Assembly (NCBI GenBank): GCA_003550325.1
Contig: QKWP01000371.1
Location: 1-64,000 of the forward strand
Direction of reading: 5' to 3'
DNA length: 64,000 bases
Source of the DNA: Gigaspora rosea
Lineage: Eukaryota; Glomeromycota; Glomeromycetes; Diversisporales; Gigasporaceae
Shown: in pieces, positions 20,292-33,684 of the stretch
Numbering within the stretch: the first letter of the stretch is position 1
Layout of the letters: each line of letters starts with the position of its first letter
Program-made: the position numbers and the translations under genes
Notes under the pieces: model-generated
Databases searched by the model: none
What the model saw: only the letters and a program-made list of their open reading frames with translations
Told to the model about the DNA's origin: nothing

Positions 20292-23200
20292 TATAAAATA
20301 TAAAAAATATGCTATACTAAAATCTGTTTTATAACCACTTATAATTAGAAGTACTCTATACCAAATTATAAAATTTTAAATATATTAAAAAAAAAATAAA
20401 ATAAAAAATAAGCAACTTTCAAATAGACTATAAGATAACTTTTGAACAGACTACTTAAATTAACCTAAAATTAACCTAAAATTATATATATGGCTATATA
20501 GTTGTATTCTTACTACAGTAATAATAAGATATAAAAATTCTTGAAAACGTTTATGATTTATAAAAAAAGGCTAGAATAAACTTCTAACCCCAAAGAGAAT
20601 AATTTGGCTTTTTGATCGATTAAAAAAAAGTTCCTAATATGCAATTATAAAAAAATTAACACAGCACGTACTAGTAATGAAAAACCGCCGGTGCATGAAT
20701 TACACAAACACATAATAAAAGTTCAAAATCTGCATTCTTGATATTTATATTAATAATGTATCAAAAACCGAATTTCTGGCGAATGAACGAACAAATATTA
20801 CAGATAACAGTTAAAGTTCTTTATTTCTCTCTGAACTAGTCATCAAATGGTTAGTTTTTTTTTTCTTTTTGTTTCTTTTGTTATAATAATTATGCATAGT
20901 TCTGCATAATACCGGCCCGTTTCCGGAAAATTTTGGCTATGGACTGGAAGTTAATACAAAAAAGAGTTGCATAATTATGTAACATTCACCAATATTTTAC
21001 GGATAAATATTACGAATTAGCAATAGTTTAAATTAAATCTGAATAAAGTTATAACGAGTTGGTATCTTGTTAAAAAAATTTTAGGAGTAGTAAATGAAAA
21101 TTCACCTGAATATCATAAATTACTCGAAAGATTGTTAGCTAAGCCACACACCATACCACATGCATTTTAACTAATTAAGTAGAAAGAAAATCTAAATAAG
21201 AATTTCCATTTAAAAATACTTAATGGTCGGTGATATGAAAAAAAAAATATCAATAATTACAGAATTAACTGTGGGGTTAAACAAATATTGTCAGACAAAG
21301 ATGGTAGACAAAAAGCCAACACGGGTAAACATTGTGCAGTAAAAAAACCAATTGTTTGAGACGTTTGATTTGTCGATTTTCAAATGTCAAAAACACACAT
21401 GTGCTTATTGCGTCAAAAATCCGAACTAGACCAAAATAAAAAAGATCAACAAATATGAGGCGTTTAACGTAGGGGAATCGGATACAGTTTTAGAATCGTT
21501 TACACAGGGGAGTCGTGCGATAACCAAGTTTAGCAAATCGATTACTTCTGACCGGTATTGTTTGTTAACGGTAATACTAAATTCGAAAAACCAAATGGTA
21601 ATGGTTATTCAAAGATTCCAAACTTGGAAGTGAAAAAAATGCACACAAAGTAATAATGAGAATTCATACATCGAATTATGATATCTTTTGCAGTAAAAGA
21701 AATGAACTTTTTAAAAAAAATACGCTAATAAAGTTTTGGATAAAGTTTTGGATATTTTTAGTACATGTTCTTTGTGGGATATCCTTAACCTTGTTAATTT
21801 ACAAAGAAGGTCGTATTGGATGGAATGTTAATGTATGATTACGAACATCTGTATCGCATATCATCGCGTGGTCTGCTGGATACCCGATATAATTTTCATA
21901 TTGATTGAATGCTAATAATCATCATACGCGTTTCAATATTTTTTTTTTTTAGACAAAATCAAAGATGGAAAGATTTGAAATTTTATTTGAGTGCAACGCG
22001 TAGAGAACCTGAAACAGAATTAAGAATTGTATCATATGTCAAAAAGTGAAGCATCAAAAAGTGAAGCATCAAAAATGTGAAAGCATTGACAAAATGTGAA
22101 TTCACCCATGTAAAATGATCCGTGCCATTAAACTCGTGGTAATGTTACTGTACTTATGAATATATCTTTATTGATGGCAAAAAAAAATAAAATTAAATCA
22201 AGAAAAAAAGAAGTATATAAAATGATTACGCCATATTTACGGTACATGGCGGAGACCCTGCACTATCTCCACATCTTCTTATCAACCATCAAGAATAATG
22301 GAAGCTGCAGTCATTCATCCAGGTTCATCGCAAACTTGTCTCATGCTCTAAAAACAATAAATATAATGATTTTATTGGATCACCCCATATTTTTTTTTAT
22401 AATCAAGGACATATATACAATATGACTATATTAGGTAAGAATGTGTTGCATTTCTTGAAGTAAAATTCATCTGACGAACATGCGAATTTGGATAAAAAAG
22501 TATCATTTTCACAAGATAACGACACAAAATAAACAAGTAAACCATTTATTATTGTATCGTGAATCTGTTTTCGACAATAAAATATATTTAAAAAACTTGT
22601 TGGTTACAAGAAACATAAAAATTATGATGATTTCAATGCTTAAATAACATGATTCCCATTATTTTCTCTTCCCCGCTCGCCATGCTAATGTATTCTGAAT
22701 TGCACGTTGTTACATATCTCTTGCCACGCCGTTGAAAATTGAATTGAGCGGTTGTCATGGGATTGGTGCTGAAATCTTAACTTTTAATGTTCATACCTGA
22801 TCATCAACCGGTCATCCATCTGATTATTTTCAGGTGATACGCACAGTTATACCACAAGTAACAAACACTCAATTCAATAATAATAATACATACTATACAT
22901 ACTATACATACATACTATACATACATACTATACATACTATACACATTATACATACTATATACATACTATACACATTATACATAATATACATACGTAATCT
23001 TCTTATCTACCTTTGTGGCTGCAATTTGCTTGCTTGTGTTATTTCGAAATTCGCTAACTTTTTTATCCTTTTCCTTCCTCTTTTCTGTCCTTTTTTGCCT
23101 CATCATTCTATATATTTGTTAGTCCTAAACTTTAAAGTTTAGTTAGTGCCATGTTGCATGTGTATTTTTTTAACAATTTTTGATGAGGTCATCTATTTTT

Positions 23201-23325
23201 CGACGTTAAGACATTTGAGATTTTATTGTACACAAAAAAAAAAAATTTTTTTATATACATGAAAAACATGTGGTCAACGTTCATCAAGTCCCTGAATTTC
23301 TTGTTATAAACAAAAAAAAAAAGAG

Positions 23326-23373
<48 letters not shown>

Positions 23374-24002
23374 GTCTAAAAGTGTTAATATTAAAATCTT
23401 CGGAACACGAAGGTAAAGCATTTCCTAATTAAATAGAAATTCACGCCTCTTTTACCGAATCAAGAATTCCCTAACACAACGCTGCAAAGCAGGTATTTGA
23501 TAATTCAAATCCCGGGTCTTGAATTCTTTTTAACCCTTCTTCAACCTTTTGACAATTTAACTCTTTCTGTTATCGAAAGGTTCAAATTTACGATAACATA
23601 TAATAAACATAATACTATTTGCATCAAATTAAATCAACTTTTCATCTGAAGAAGGGTTCCTGCAAGCTGTTGGTCAACATTCCATGAACGTATAGATATT
23701 TTTTAAAAAAAAAAAAAACCACCAGTAAAAATTCTTTTTCGTATTTTATATATAAAACAAAAAAATTCTTTGTATTTGCATGCTTTGGCTTTTTATAAAA
23801 AAGCACGAGGCCGCAAATAACCTACCTTTTAACCTATAAAGAAGGTGTAAATTTCAAAAGTCACCAGTAATAAAACTTAAAAGAGAAAAAAAAAATAAAA
23901 AATAAATCCTGGAATACATAACCGAAAAAAGTTTTTTTTTTTTCGCTGAGCGAGAATATTTTTTTTCCTTTATAATAAACCTAAACAAACATCAACTTAA
24001 TA
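20292..24002. other. Upstream region of the 24003 gene; no confident gene
   Basis: The first 1 kb is AT-rich. 21300-22850 has more balanced composition without a convincing reading frame. A short coding-like stretch ending at 21170 (ENSPEYHKLLERLLAKPHTI) has no partners. A (TACATACTA)n-type microsatellite lies at 22885-22990 and a poly(A) tract at 23309-23373. The last 60 bp before the ATG (T-rich, then 'aaacatcaacttaata') look like a normal fungal leader. Confidence 0.4.
22885..22990. repeat. TACATACTA microsatellite
   Basis: Imperfect tandem copies of 'catactata' and 'catacata' over about 105 bp. Confidence 0.8.
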
Positions 24003-24718
24003 ATGTCGACTGAGCTCGTCATCACGCCGGAAGAATCAACTGTACCAGCAGAAAGCATTGTTGATGGAAATGATTTGTCCAATACGACTCAAGAAGAGAT
24101 TCTTTCCACTACTGTTGACAAGATTAAACAGGAACAAGATGATATTTTGGAAACTCCCCCTTCTCCTGGCTCGTTACAAAACCCTCCACCACCCTATTCA
24201 CAATGGGATGAACTCAGCCTAGAACAATTATTAGAAAAGGGTAAAGAGCTCATCGGACATACTGAATCTTTGACTAATGGTGGTGGTGAACAAAAAGACG
24301 GTAAAGTGCTTGACAAGGTAAGAAGCCCTCCTCGAGTACGTGCCAACAATTTTCATACTTTGATGGCATTTTTCTATTTTATTTTTTTCACTTGCTAAAT
24401 ATTTCGATAATGATCTCGAAATTTTTAAGCAGAAAAATGACGTAATGCGTCCGAAGTTTTATTATAAGTATATAAAATTATCATTATTATTAATTCTAAA
24501 TAAAAAATTTTTAAAATCTATTTATTAGATGACCCAATTAGAATCTCTAGTATCATCATTACAAGCTATCTTGAACGATCAAACATTTGCTATGCATGAT
24601 TTAAGATCACAATTATCAGAGTTAGTACTTTATATTTTCTTTTGCATTATTAAATTTTTTAGTAAATTTTATATTAAATTTTTATATTAAATATAATATA
24701 CCTACTATAAAATAATAA

Positions 24719-24756
<38 letters not shown>

Positions 24757-27212
24757 ATTAGCATTCAAACTGTCCTTAAAAAAATGCAAGACAAACAGGA
24801 AACAATAACTAATGAAGAAATAATGAAACAAGTAGCTACCATGAAGGTATTATAATTAAAGATTTAAATAAATTATTATACATATATACATATATATATT
24901 ATATTAATTATATATTAATTATATATTAATTATTATATATTAATTATTATATATATTAATTTTATATTAATTATATAAAATTTGATCTCACACTAATCTG
25001 TTTATTCTTAAAGGCTCTTACCGATAATATTCTCACATCAAATGAGGTCAAACGACAACTTGATGCTAGTGTAGCTGCTACTGCTGCGGCAGTAGCTGCG
25101 AGTGCTGCAGAAACATCTTATGATGCAGAAGAAGCTATGTCTGTTTCTCAACCACCAACCGAGAAAAATAATTTAGTTCCTGTCACTTCTTCATCAGAAA
25201 TTTTGAATTCGTCGTCCACTACCATTCAACCTACACCATCATCTCGTCAAACTTCTAGAGTACCATCTCGAGCTCCATCTCGCGTTCCATCTCGTGTTCC
25301 ATCTAGAACTACTTCCAGAGCTCCATCAAGAGCTCCATCATCTTCTAGACCAGTATCACGTACGGTTTCACCGGCTCATACTCCTTCTTTATCTAGATCA
25401 TCATCTAGATATAAAATTGATCTTCCGACTTCAGAACATTCTCTTAAAAATGATATTCCAAAAATAGAAGAAGGAAGTGATGAAGAAGAACTTGAAAATA
25501 GTGATCCCTCATTTAACAAGATGCGTGATTTATTAACTTCATTAATAAATGAAGCACAAGAAGCCGTGGAAGCTCCTGTTAAAGGTCGTGAGAAGAAGCA
25601 ACGTGCACCATCAACTACAAGTCAACAATCATTTGATTTTGATGGTATTAATGATTTGATTGATGATCTTGAAGAAGGTGAAGAATATGACGAGTATGAC
25701 GAATCTGATGATGATGATGATGATGGTATAAAAGATTCTAGAGATGATGATGATGAAAATCGAGGTAGAGGTCTTAAAAGAGAAAAAGCTCATAAACGAC
25801 AAAAGAGTGTACATGAAGAAAGATTCGAACAAGGAATGTTGGAATTTAATAAGAGTATCGCAGATTTTACTACTCTTGTTGATGCAATGACTACAGATGA
25901 TCAACAAGAAGTATATGATCCTTGTGATCCTTGTATACATTATGGTGATTCAACGAGAAATCTTATAGAAAATCCAAGTGAAAGCCTTGCAGATCTTGAT
26001 GATTTCTCACAACAATGTCGTCTTCTTACACGTGCACTTATTCTTCCATTCTTACATGCGACTCATTCTTTCATGTCAGAGTCACTTAAGGCTACACATA
26101 CAAATTCACCAAGGAGTATGACAAGTACTACTAGAACCTTTATGAACCTTATGTATTGGACATTCTTGTTCACTCTTGGTTCATTGGTATTAGACGCATG
26201 GTTATGTGAAATTGCAGGAAGACAAGTTATTAGAATGGTTGAATTATTAAAACCAGAACCATTTGGTTTTCTAAATAATAATTATAATAATTATGATCAA
26301 GTTGCTAGTGATCAACAAGATGGAGGGTTCGGAGTTTTGGGTGACGGTAAAAAAAAAAACGTCAAATTTCGAACGGGCCCTAAGATGAAGGCCGTTACGT
26401 GGAAAGGAGTAGAGACGGGTGTTGTAGGTAGTGGAAAGAGGTGGTTGAAGGATGGAATGATGAATTTGAGAAGAAAAGGTAGACGTTTATTTACTAGTGG
26501 TAGTTGGAATGGTTGGGAAATGCTTAGTAGGACTACGGTGGGACAGTTTGAAGATGAATGTAGTGATGACAGTGAAGAATGGGAGATTGTAGACTTTGAT
26601 AGTAGCGATGGCGAGGATAGCGGAACTGAGGAGGATGAAATTGAAGATCCAGCAATTGTTCTAAGACGTAGGATAACAAATGAAAGATCTAGGCGTGCCG
26701 GACACGTAAATAGTATGATAATTCATAAAGACTTTGCAAAAAAGGAAATAAATGATTTAATTGAAACAGACGTGTCCGATATCACTGACCAACCAAGTGA
26801 TGCAAAAGAAAAAATCAACCCTTTATTTGAAAAAATTTCTGATAATACATTTTTACAAGAACCTGAAGAAATGTCAGAAGATGTTGACTTGAATATACCC
26901 GGTTCATTTCCTTCACAATTCAAATGGATGCCACCACCATCACCAATTGTTGATGTAATAGAAGTAGCAGAAAATGTAAAACGAGTAACAAGTGTCGTAC
27001 TACGTCGACCAAAACGTAATGGACCTTTTGGTGGTAGTGGTTCGTTTTGGATAATGAAAACACGTAAAATAAAAACACGAAGCATAATGAATAAAGATGT
27101 TACTTCTGCAGTTCTTAAAAGCTCATGTTCTAAATCTAGCCCAATATCAAAGAAAAAGAGTTCAAAATCACTACCAACAAAAAGGACATGGGTACGACGG
27201 AATAGCATATAG
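24003..27212 (+). CDS. Four-exon gene, unrecognised acidic/SR-rich protein with one membrane-like segment (896 aa)
   Basis: Exons 24003-24317, 24529-24620, 24762-24846 and 25014-27212 join in frame to 2691 bp. Introns begin GTAAGA, GTTAGT and GTATTA and end in AG; the ATG follows the A-rich leader 'ttaata'. I do not recognise the family. Residues 1-105 are Pro/Ser/Glu-rich. About 106-190, spanning the small exons, look like a coiled coil (LESLVSSLQAILND, LSDIQTVLKKMQDK) running into an Ala-rich patch. About 243-275 are tandem (A/V)PSR repeats, and about 380-414 are Asp/Glu-rich. Residues about 540-565 (NLMYWTFLFTLGSLVLDAW) form the only hydrophobic segment, possibly one membrane helix. The C-terminal third is acidic, then basic (KTRKIKTRS). 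It could be a scaffold or tether at a membrane. Gene existence is confident; function is unknown. Confidence 0.85.
24721..24756. repeat. (TTA)n microsatellite in intron 2
   Basis: About ten TTA/ATT units directly upstream of the intron 2 acceptor. Intron 3 (24847-25013) likewise carries 'atattaatt' repeats at 24890-24975. Confidence 0.8.
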
Positions 27213-29736
27213 ACTGATCTTTTTTATAATGATAACATAAACAATTGGAAAAATTGGAACATTCGGTATGGCGTCATTAATCGCCGCGGAGGGTATTATT
27301 CTTGTATATTAAATTTTTTTTTCTTTAAAAAAAAAAAAAAAAGGACACTTAGACTTTCTTTTTTTGTATTTAGTTTTTTTGCTTTTTTAAATTGAACTTT
27401 CTACAATACTGGATTTTTGAATTTTTATTCTTTTATTAACTTTGTCCTTCTCTGTTTCGCATTTTCTCCTTCGTTGTTATCAAAGTCTCACATTCCTCTG
27501 TTCTTTACATATACATTTTTTTTCATTTCATTTATTTATTATTTTGCAATCGAAGGATATTACTATCTTTTTTTTTTTTTTTCTTTCTTTAAACAAACAT
27601 ACTTTAAAGCGCACTACAAACATTTTTTCGTTGACATTGTCAAAGATAAAAAAAAAAATTTGTATATCGTTCGATTTTATCAAGGAATAAAAATTCTACG
27701 GTTTTGTAGTTTGCTGTATTTGTAATGTTATTAATTTTACGCGACTTTGATATAGTTACGCGTTACTCTATCCATTTTCATTTTCATTGCTTTGACATAC
27801 ATGCGCGCCAACGATAATTTAATAATGATAATAACACTATCTGCTATTAAAATGTATATTACGTACGTACGTACGAACGTGCGTGCGTACGTACTTACAG
27901 TCGTATCAAAAGATCTCTCTGTTTTCCCGCCAAGCCAAAATTCTAAACTTAGAAATCATAATTTTAGAAAAATCGGCGTTTTTGTGAATATCGAGCAAAA
28001 AGTAGGTCGGTAAGCGCCGTTAGTATACTAAAGAAAACATTAAACTCATTTTAGAATTTCTTTAAGGTTACATTTTTATGCAGTATCCGCTTTTTGACTT
28101 TCAAATGATATTGATCCAAAGATGAAATGATTGAAATATCTTTTAAACCATCGTTGAGTCGTACCACTTGATATCTATTCTTGGTTCTTTATCGTTCATA
28201 ATCGGAATAAACATTTTATTACTCGTTAATCAGCGTACATATACATACATTAATATATTATTTGGCAAATCGGTTTTACATCTCTTTTTTGATAAAGACT
28301 ATTTAGGTATCATTCGGCTTGGTATAAAAAACGTTTGATTTATTATTTATTATTTCAAAAAGGTTTATAGCACATGTCAATAAACTTATCATGCGTAAAA
28401 GTAAATACTTTCTTTAAATGAAATATTGTGATCACAATATCATGAATTTTTTTTTTAAAATGTATACTTACATAATACGATATACTGTAATTGATAAACA
28501 AGTTAATTACTATATAAATCATTTAATCATTACTATTCTTTATTTTATTTTATTATCGTTATTGTTATATTCAACTATATATTAAAAAGTTATCGGAAAT
28601 AAATTGACTATGAGAACGAGGCAGCCTTTTATCTCAAATTATACAGATTTGTACGTAACATTTATGTGATTTTTAACATTGTATAATTTTTATAATTTTA
28701 TTATGATCATCTTCCGTTTTGTTCCGGACAATAAGTACACATTTTGTATTTATAAATCCAAAATCTTTTTCGTTTATTGAAATGACCTAACTTGAATTTA
28801 TTGTGAATACTAGTATATACTTGTACGTATGTACATACATTTTATCTATTGTTGTTAACTTTTTTAAAAAAAAACAAATTGATATAAATAGTTACTAGGT
28901 AATCTATTAAAATAATTATTGTATATACAAATTTTGATTGATTGTAATAATTATTGCATAAATCGAAGTAAATTTAGTTGGTATCTGATATGTAGTATTT
29001 ATTTTTAAGTTACAAATATGCTGTATATTTATTATAAAAAAACTTTTAACTGTTTATGTACTCTATATATTTTTATACAATACACATTATTTATGTGTAT
29101 ATACTGTATATTAATTATTATTTTAATTTAATTTTATATATATATATATATATATATTTTTTGAATGTTGAAGGTTTATATATATATATATATAGTATTA
29201 ATTTTATATAAAATATTTATACTATATATAGTATACTATATATGTAGTAGTATATTTTAAATAAAAAAATTTTTTGTAAATTTTGTAAATATTGTACAGT
29301 TTATTAAATTATAAACAAATATTATAATTTAATTTATTTTTTAAAATTAAATTCTATATACATTATTATACTGTAAATTGGTTTTAAAAATTATAAATTT
29401 TAATTATTATTTAGTATATACTATATATATATAGTATATATAAATTAAAAAAAAATTTATAAAAAAATTTAAATAAACTTTTTTTAAATTTAAAATTAAG
29501 TTTTTAATATAAAAATTATTATTTATATAATTTATATATACTAATATTTTAAAGTTTTAAATATAAATTGTTATATTAGTACTATATAAACTATAATTTT
29601 TTAAATCTAAAATTAATTTTGGTTTAATTTTAAAAAAAAGTAATTTATTGTTTTATAATTTATATAGTATTATTATTTAAGCTATAAGCAAATTTAAGCA
29701 AATTTGTTTAAAAAATTACAATAATTATATTACAAC
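27213..29736. other. 3' flank of the 24003 gene and AT-rich spacer
   Basis: 27300-27650 is T-rich with long A and T runs, consistent with a 3' UTR and terminator region. An (ACGT)-type tract lies at 27861-27894 and (TA)n tracts at 29137-29157 and 29177-29195. Short open stretches here are low-complexity and not credible genes. Confidence 0.5.
27861..27894. repeat. ACGT/GCGT tetranucleotide tract
   Basis: Eight tandem units of ACGT with three variants (ACGA, GCGT, GCGT), nearly self-complementary and very CpG-dense in an AT-rich setting. Confidence 0.85.
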
Positions 29737-29895
29737 AGGGTGAAACCCACGCAGCTAGCTAGTAAAATCCGCTATGCAGATCACATAAGAGTGAAATCCG
29801 CGTTAACCTATAAAACACACTATGCTAACGCGGATTTCACCCAAACCCTATGATCAAAGCAGGTTTCACTAGCTAGCTGCGTGGGTTTTACTCTG
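29736..29895. mobile_element. 160-bp MITE CAGGGTGAAACCCACGCAGC
   Basis: Inverted repeats of about 36 bp (AACCCACGCAGCTAGCTAGT on both strands) plus an inner inverted pair GTGAAATCCGCGTTA / TAACGCGGATTTCAC. Almost the whole unit folds back. Non-coding. 29896-30732 beyond is A/T-rich with nothing recognised. Confidence 0.8.
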
Positions 29896-30734
29896 ACATA
29901 TTATATTTATGTTTTACTTTTTTTAAATTTAAAATATTTAATTAAATTTTTTTGATGATATTTAAAAATAACTATTATATTATAGTAATATTTAATAGAT
30001 AAGATTTATTTATACTAGATTTAGTATATGATTAAACTTTATTTTCTATTAATTTTTAAAATTAACTACTTAATTAAATATTTTTTTATAATATTTTAAC
30101 TTCTGGGCTATTTGTTTTAGAGCTTTATATAGATTTTTAAATTTTATATATTTTTTTTAAATTGCAATTGCTAGTTTAACCTAATTTTTAGTGCATTTAC
30201 TAGTAGTTTTACAAAATATTTTTGATTATAAAAAATTTTTTTACTAAATAAATTTATTTAAACTATTAATAAAGTTATAAATATAAGTTTGTTAGTTTTA
30301 ATTTTAAAACTTCATTAAGATTGAATTAATATATAAAAAGGAATCTAACTTTAAAATTTTTTAAAATTTTTACTAGTAAAACCTATATCCAAATTTATAT
30401 AAAACTAAATATAATTTTTCTAAAATTTAAAATAATATAACTTGTAATATTATTTTAGTATTAAAAAAATTTTTGTAATTAGAATTAGATATTAAATATT
30501 TATAATTTTAATTAAGAATTAGAAAATTTAATTAGTAAAAATTTTTTAAACTTTAGTCAAACTTATATGGTTTACTATATAAAGTAATAATTAGCAAAAT
30601 TTTTAAAAAAAGGTTATAATATAAGTAATAATTTTTACGATATAACTAATAATAATTTTTTTATAACAAAGCTTTTACAATTTTTTATTTATTAAAACTT
30701 TTAATTTGCAAAATATATTAATAAAATATAATTA

Positions 30735-31784
30735 CCGTATAGACCCAAAATAACACCCACCTGCGTGTTAATTGATTAACCTGCGCGTTATTTCAAGTAC
30801 GCCCATGTGCGTTATTTCGAAATAAGAGATGATTTTCAGAGCCTAAATAATTTTGAAATAACGCGCATGTATATTGTGCATAGTGAACCCGAACTTAAAC
30901 TTGTAGCATTTTTATGTATAAACCAATTATGTTTTTTGATATTCTTACATCAAATATAACTACTCGAATTTTTTTTAAAAAATTAATATTTTTTTACTTT
31001 ATTTTTTAAAAAAAATCACACTCTTTTCCGAAGTTATCCCAAACTTTGATTTTGTTGACCAACTTGAGTAGAACTCGGCTCTAATGAAAAATTCTTTGCT
31101 TACTGTATCGTGTATTACATTATATATCAATATAAAATTATTGGTGATGGTAGAATTTGTCTTTCATACCGTAAAATAAATTTATCATATGATTAATTTT
31201 TTTTATGATTATATGATTGTGATTGCGATCGTGATTGCTACGGCTAATTTATTATAAACATGAGCTTGATACTCATGATAAATTGGCTGGCTTTAGCAAT
31301 CGCGATCGCAATCACAATCATTTTAACAAAAAAATTAATCGAAATTATACAAACTGCAATAAATATTGTGCGGCATTTATTGATTTTTGTCAATTCGAAA
31401 TTGACATGTGAATCAATAAATAACATGTCGTTAATTAATTAAAAATATTTATTATTTAGTAATAAGAATAAAGTTATGCCAAAAAGAGCAAAATGCAGCA
31501 CTTTTATTTATTTTTATTAATTGCACAATTTAATGATAGTTTGTCTCTATAAGCGCAACAACGTAACAATAAGAAGAACAAGGGAGCATTTATGGAGTTT
31601 ACGAATATATTTGGGTATTGGTACTAGTAAAAGTGCTTATTAAAATAAAAAGTTTTTATGGTCGGGGCAGGGTGCGCGTTAATTCGGGGGCACGCATGGG
31701 TGTTAATTTGAGGTCATATATGCTATTTTAAGGAGGCTCGAATTTCAAAATAACGCCCCTGAGCGTTATTTCGGGTCTATATGG
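30735..31784. mobile_element. TA-flanked 1.05-kb element CCGTATAGACCC
   Basis: Termini CCGTATAGACCCAAAATAAC and the inverse of CCATATAGACCCGAAATAAC between TA dinucleotides (30733-30734, 31785-31786). An inner hairpin at about 31210-31325 pairs GATTGTGATTGCGATCGTGA with AATCGCGATCGCAATCACAATC. No transposase. Tc1/mariner-like by target site. Confidence 0.75.
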
Positions 31785-31789
31785 TATAA

Positions 31790-32425
31790 GGGAATAGAAA
31801 TTTGTCGCACCTGCAACATATCGCACCCTGATTCCGACCAATCAAATTGCACGATTTTGTAGACAAAAAATTTTAAGTTTTAAAAATTAAAAATTTTACT
31901 AGTAAAATGTAAAAATAAATAAGCGATATTAAAGCATGTAATATAAAATTTTATTCTGAACAACTTTTTCTAAGTTATAAAGATAGATTGTCTTAGTAAA
32001 AAAATAACTTATAAGAAAAATCAAAAATTTCAATCGTTAGTACATATAAAACGTTTTTTTTACTAATATAATCTATATTTACATTTAAGTATTACATGTA
32101 AAATTTTACGCTAAACAGCTTTTTCTAAGTTAAAAAGGTAGATTGTTTTAATAAAAAAAAAGTTTTATATGTGCTAACTTTGGAAAATTTTGATTTTTCT
32201 TATAAAACATTTTTTTTACTAAGACAACCTATCTTTACGACTTAGAAAAAGTTGTTCAGAATAAAATTTTACGTTATATGATGCTCTATTATATATATAT
32301 TTTACACTTTATTAAGTACAATTTTAAATTTTTAAAAAATAAAATTTTTTGTCTATAAAATTGTGCGATTTGATTGGTCAAAGCAGGGGTGCGACATGTC
32401 GCAGGTGCGACAAATTTATTTTCCC
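31790..32425. mobile_element. PIF/Harbinger-like foldback, copy 1
   Basis: Termini GGGAATAGAAATTTGTCGCA and the inverse of GGGAAAATAAATTTGTCGCA with target duplication TAA (31787-31789, 32426-32428). Most of its 636 bp form two long complementary arms ('tctgaacaactttttctaag' and its inverse). GGG termini plus a TTA/TAA duplication fit PIF/Harbinger MITEs. It abuts the preceding element almost directly. Confidence 0.8.
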
Positions 32426-32838
32426 TAATTATAATTAACTTTATAAATATACGAAATCTAAATTACAAAAAATACAATATAGAAAAAAATTTTTTTTATA
32501 AAACTTTATTATTAATTTAAAAAAAAATACTGCTAAACAATTTTTGATTACTTATTAATTTTTGTATATAAAAAAAATTAAGCTACAATTTTTTTAAATT
32601 TTTAATGTATTTTTTAAAATGTACTAAATCTAGTATAAAAGAGTAAATTCAATATATTAATTTTATATTAAAAAAAAAGTTAAGTAGTTTAATAAGCTAA
32701 AAATAAACAAATTTAAAAAAATCTTTAATCAAAAAATTATTTGCTAATTTTTAATGAATTTTATAAATATTAGTTTTGTATTTATAGTTGTTAGTTCAAT
32801 ATTATAGCTTATATAAAAAATAACTACTTTTATTATTA

Positions 32839-33479
32839 GGGAAAATAAATTTGTCGCACCCGCGACATGTCGCACCCCCTGGTTCGGCCAATCAAATCGC
32901 ACAATTTTATAGGCAAAAAAAATTTTTTTTTAAAAATTAAAAATTTTACATAATAAAGTATAAAATTTATATAAAATAGCATGCTATATAACGTAAAATT
33001 TTATTCTGAACAACTTTTTCTAAGTCATAAAAATAGATTGTCTTAGTAAAAAAAACGATTTATAAGAAAATTCAAAAATTTCCAAAGTTAGCACATATAA
33101 AACTTTTTTTTTTACTAAAACAATCTACCTTTTTAACTTAGAAATAGTTGTTTAGCATAAAATTTTACATATAATTCTTAAACGTAAAGATAGATTTATA
33201 TTAGTAAAAAAAAAGTTTTATATGTGCTAATGTTCGAAATTTTTGATTTTTCTTATAAAACGTTTTTTTTTACTAAGATAATCTATCTTTATGACTTAGA
33301 AAAAGTTGTTCAGAATAAAATTTTACATTATATGTTTTGATATCGCTTATTTATTTTTACATTTTACTAGTAAAATTTTGAATTTTTAAAACTTAAAATT
33401 TTTTGCCTACAAAATCGTGCGATTTGATTGGCCGAATCGGGGGTGCGACATGTCACGGGTGCGACAAATTTCTATTCCC
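32839..33479. mobile_element. PIF/Harbinger-like foldback, copy 2
   Basis: Same family as 31790-32425: termini GGGAAAATAAATTTGTCGCA and the inverse of GGGAATAGAAATTTGTCGCA, target duplication TTA (32836-32838, 33480-33482). 641 bp, largely self-complementary, non-coding. The 410 bp between the two copies are plain A/T-rich sequence. Confidence 0.8.
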
Positions 33480-33684
33480 TTATTATTATATTTTTAGTAA
33501 TTTACTTGTAAAAATTAAAATTTGTATTAAATATAAACATTTTTTTTATAAACAAAAATATATAAAATTTAAAAAAATTTATAAAAAAATTTTATAGCAA
33601 AAATTTAAAACAAAAGCTTTAAAATTTATTACTTTAAAGTTTATTAATAATTTAAAAATTTTTTTTAATAAATTTATAAGGGCG

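Noticed and set aside
21084..21170. Coding-like stretch ENSPEYHKLLERLLAKPHTI after a possible 'ttttag' acceptor
   Set aside because: Only 28 codons, no supporting upstream exon or family match; chance cannot be excluded.
22156..22425. 89-codon open frame upstream of the 24003 gene
   Set aside because: Low-complexity Lys/Ile-rich composition, no start context or splice partners, no domain.
25629..27208. Long minus-strand open frames opposite exon 4
   Set aside because: Shadows of the Asp/Glu-rich and Ser-rich plus-strand exon; hydrophobic or Ser/Phe-rich translations only.
27417..28013. Open frames of 70-100 codons downstream of the 24003 gene
   Set aside because: Phe/Leu/Ser-rich translations of T-rich 3' flank, one crossing the ACGT repeat; no protein character.
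31244..31442. Overlapping open frames on both strands near 31250-31440
   Set aside because: They fall on the hairpin of a TA-flanked element and mirror each other because the DNA is palindromic.
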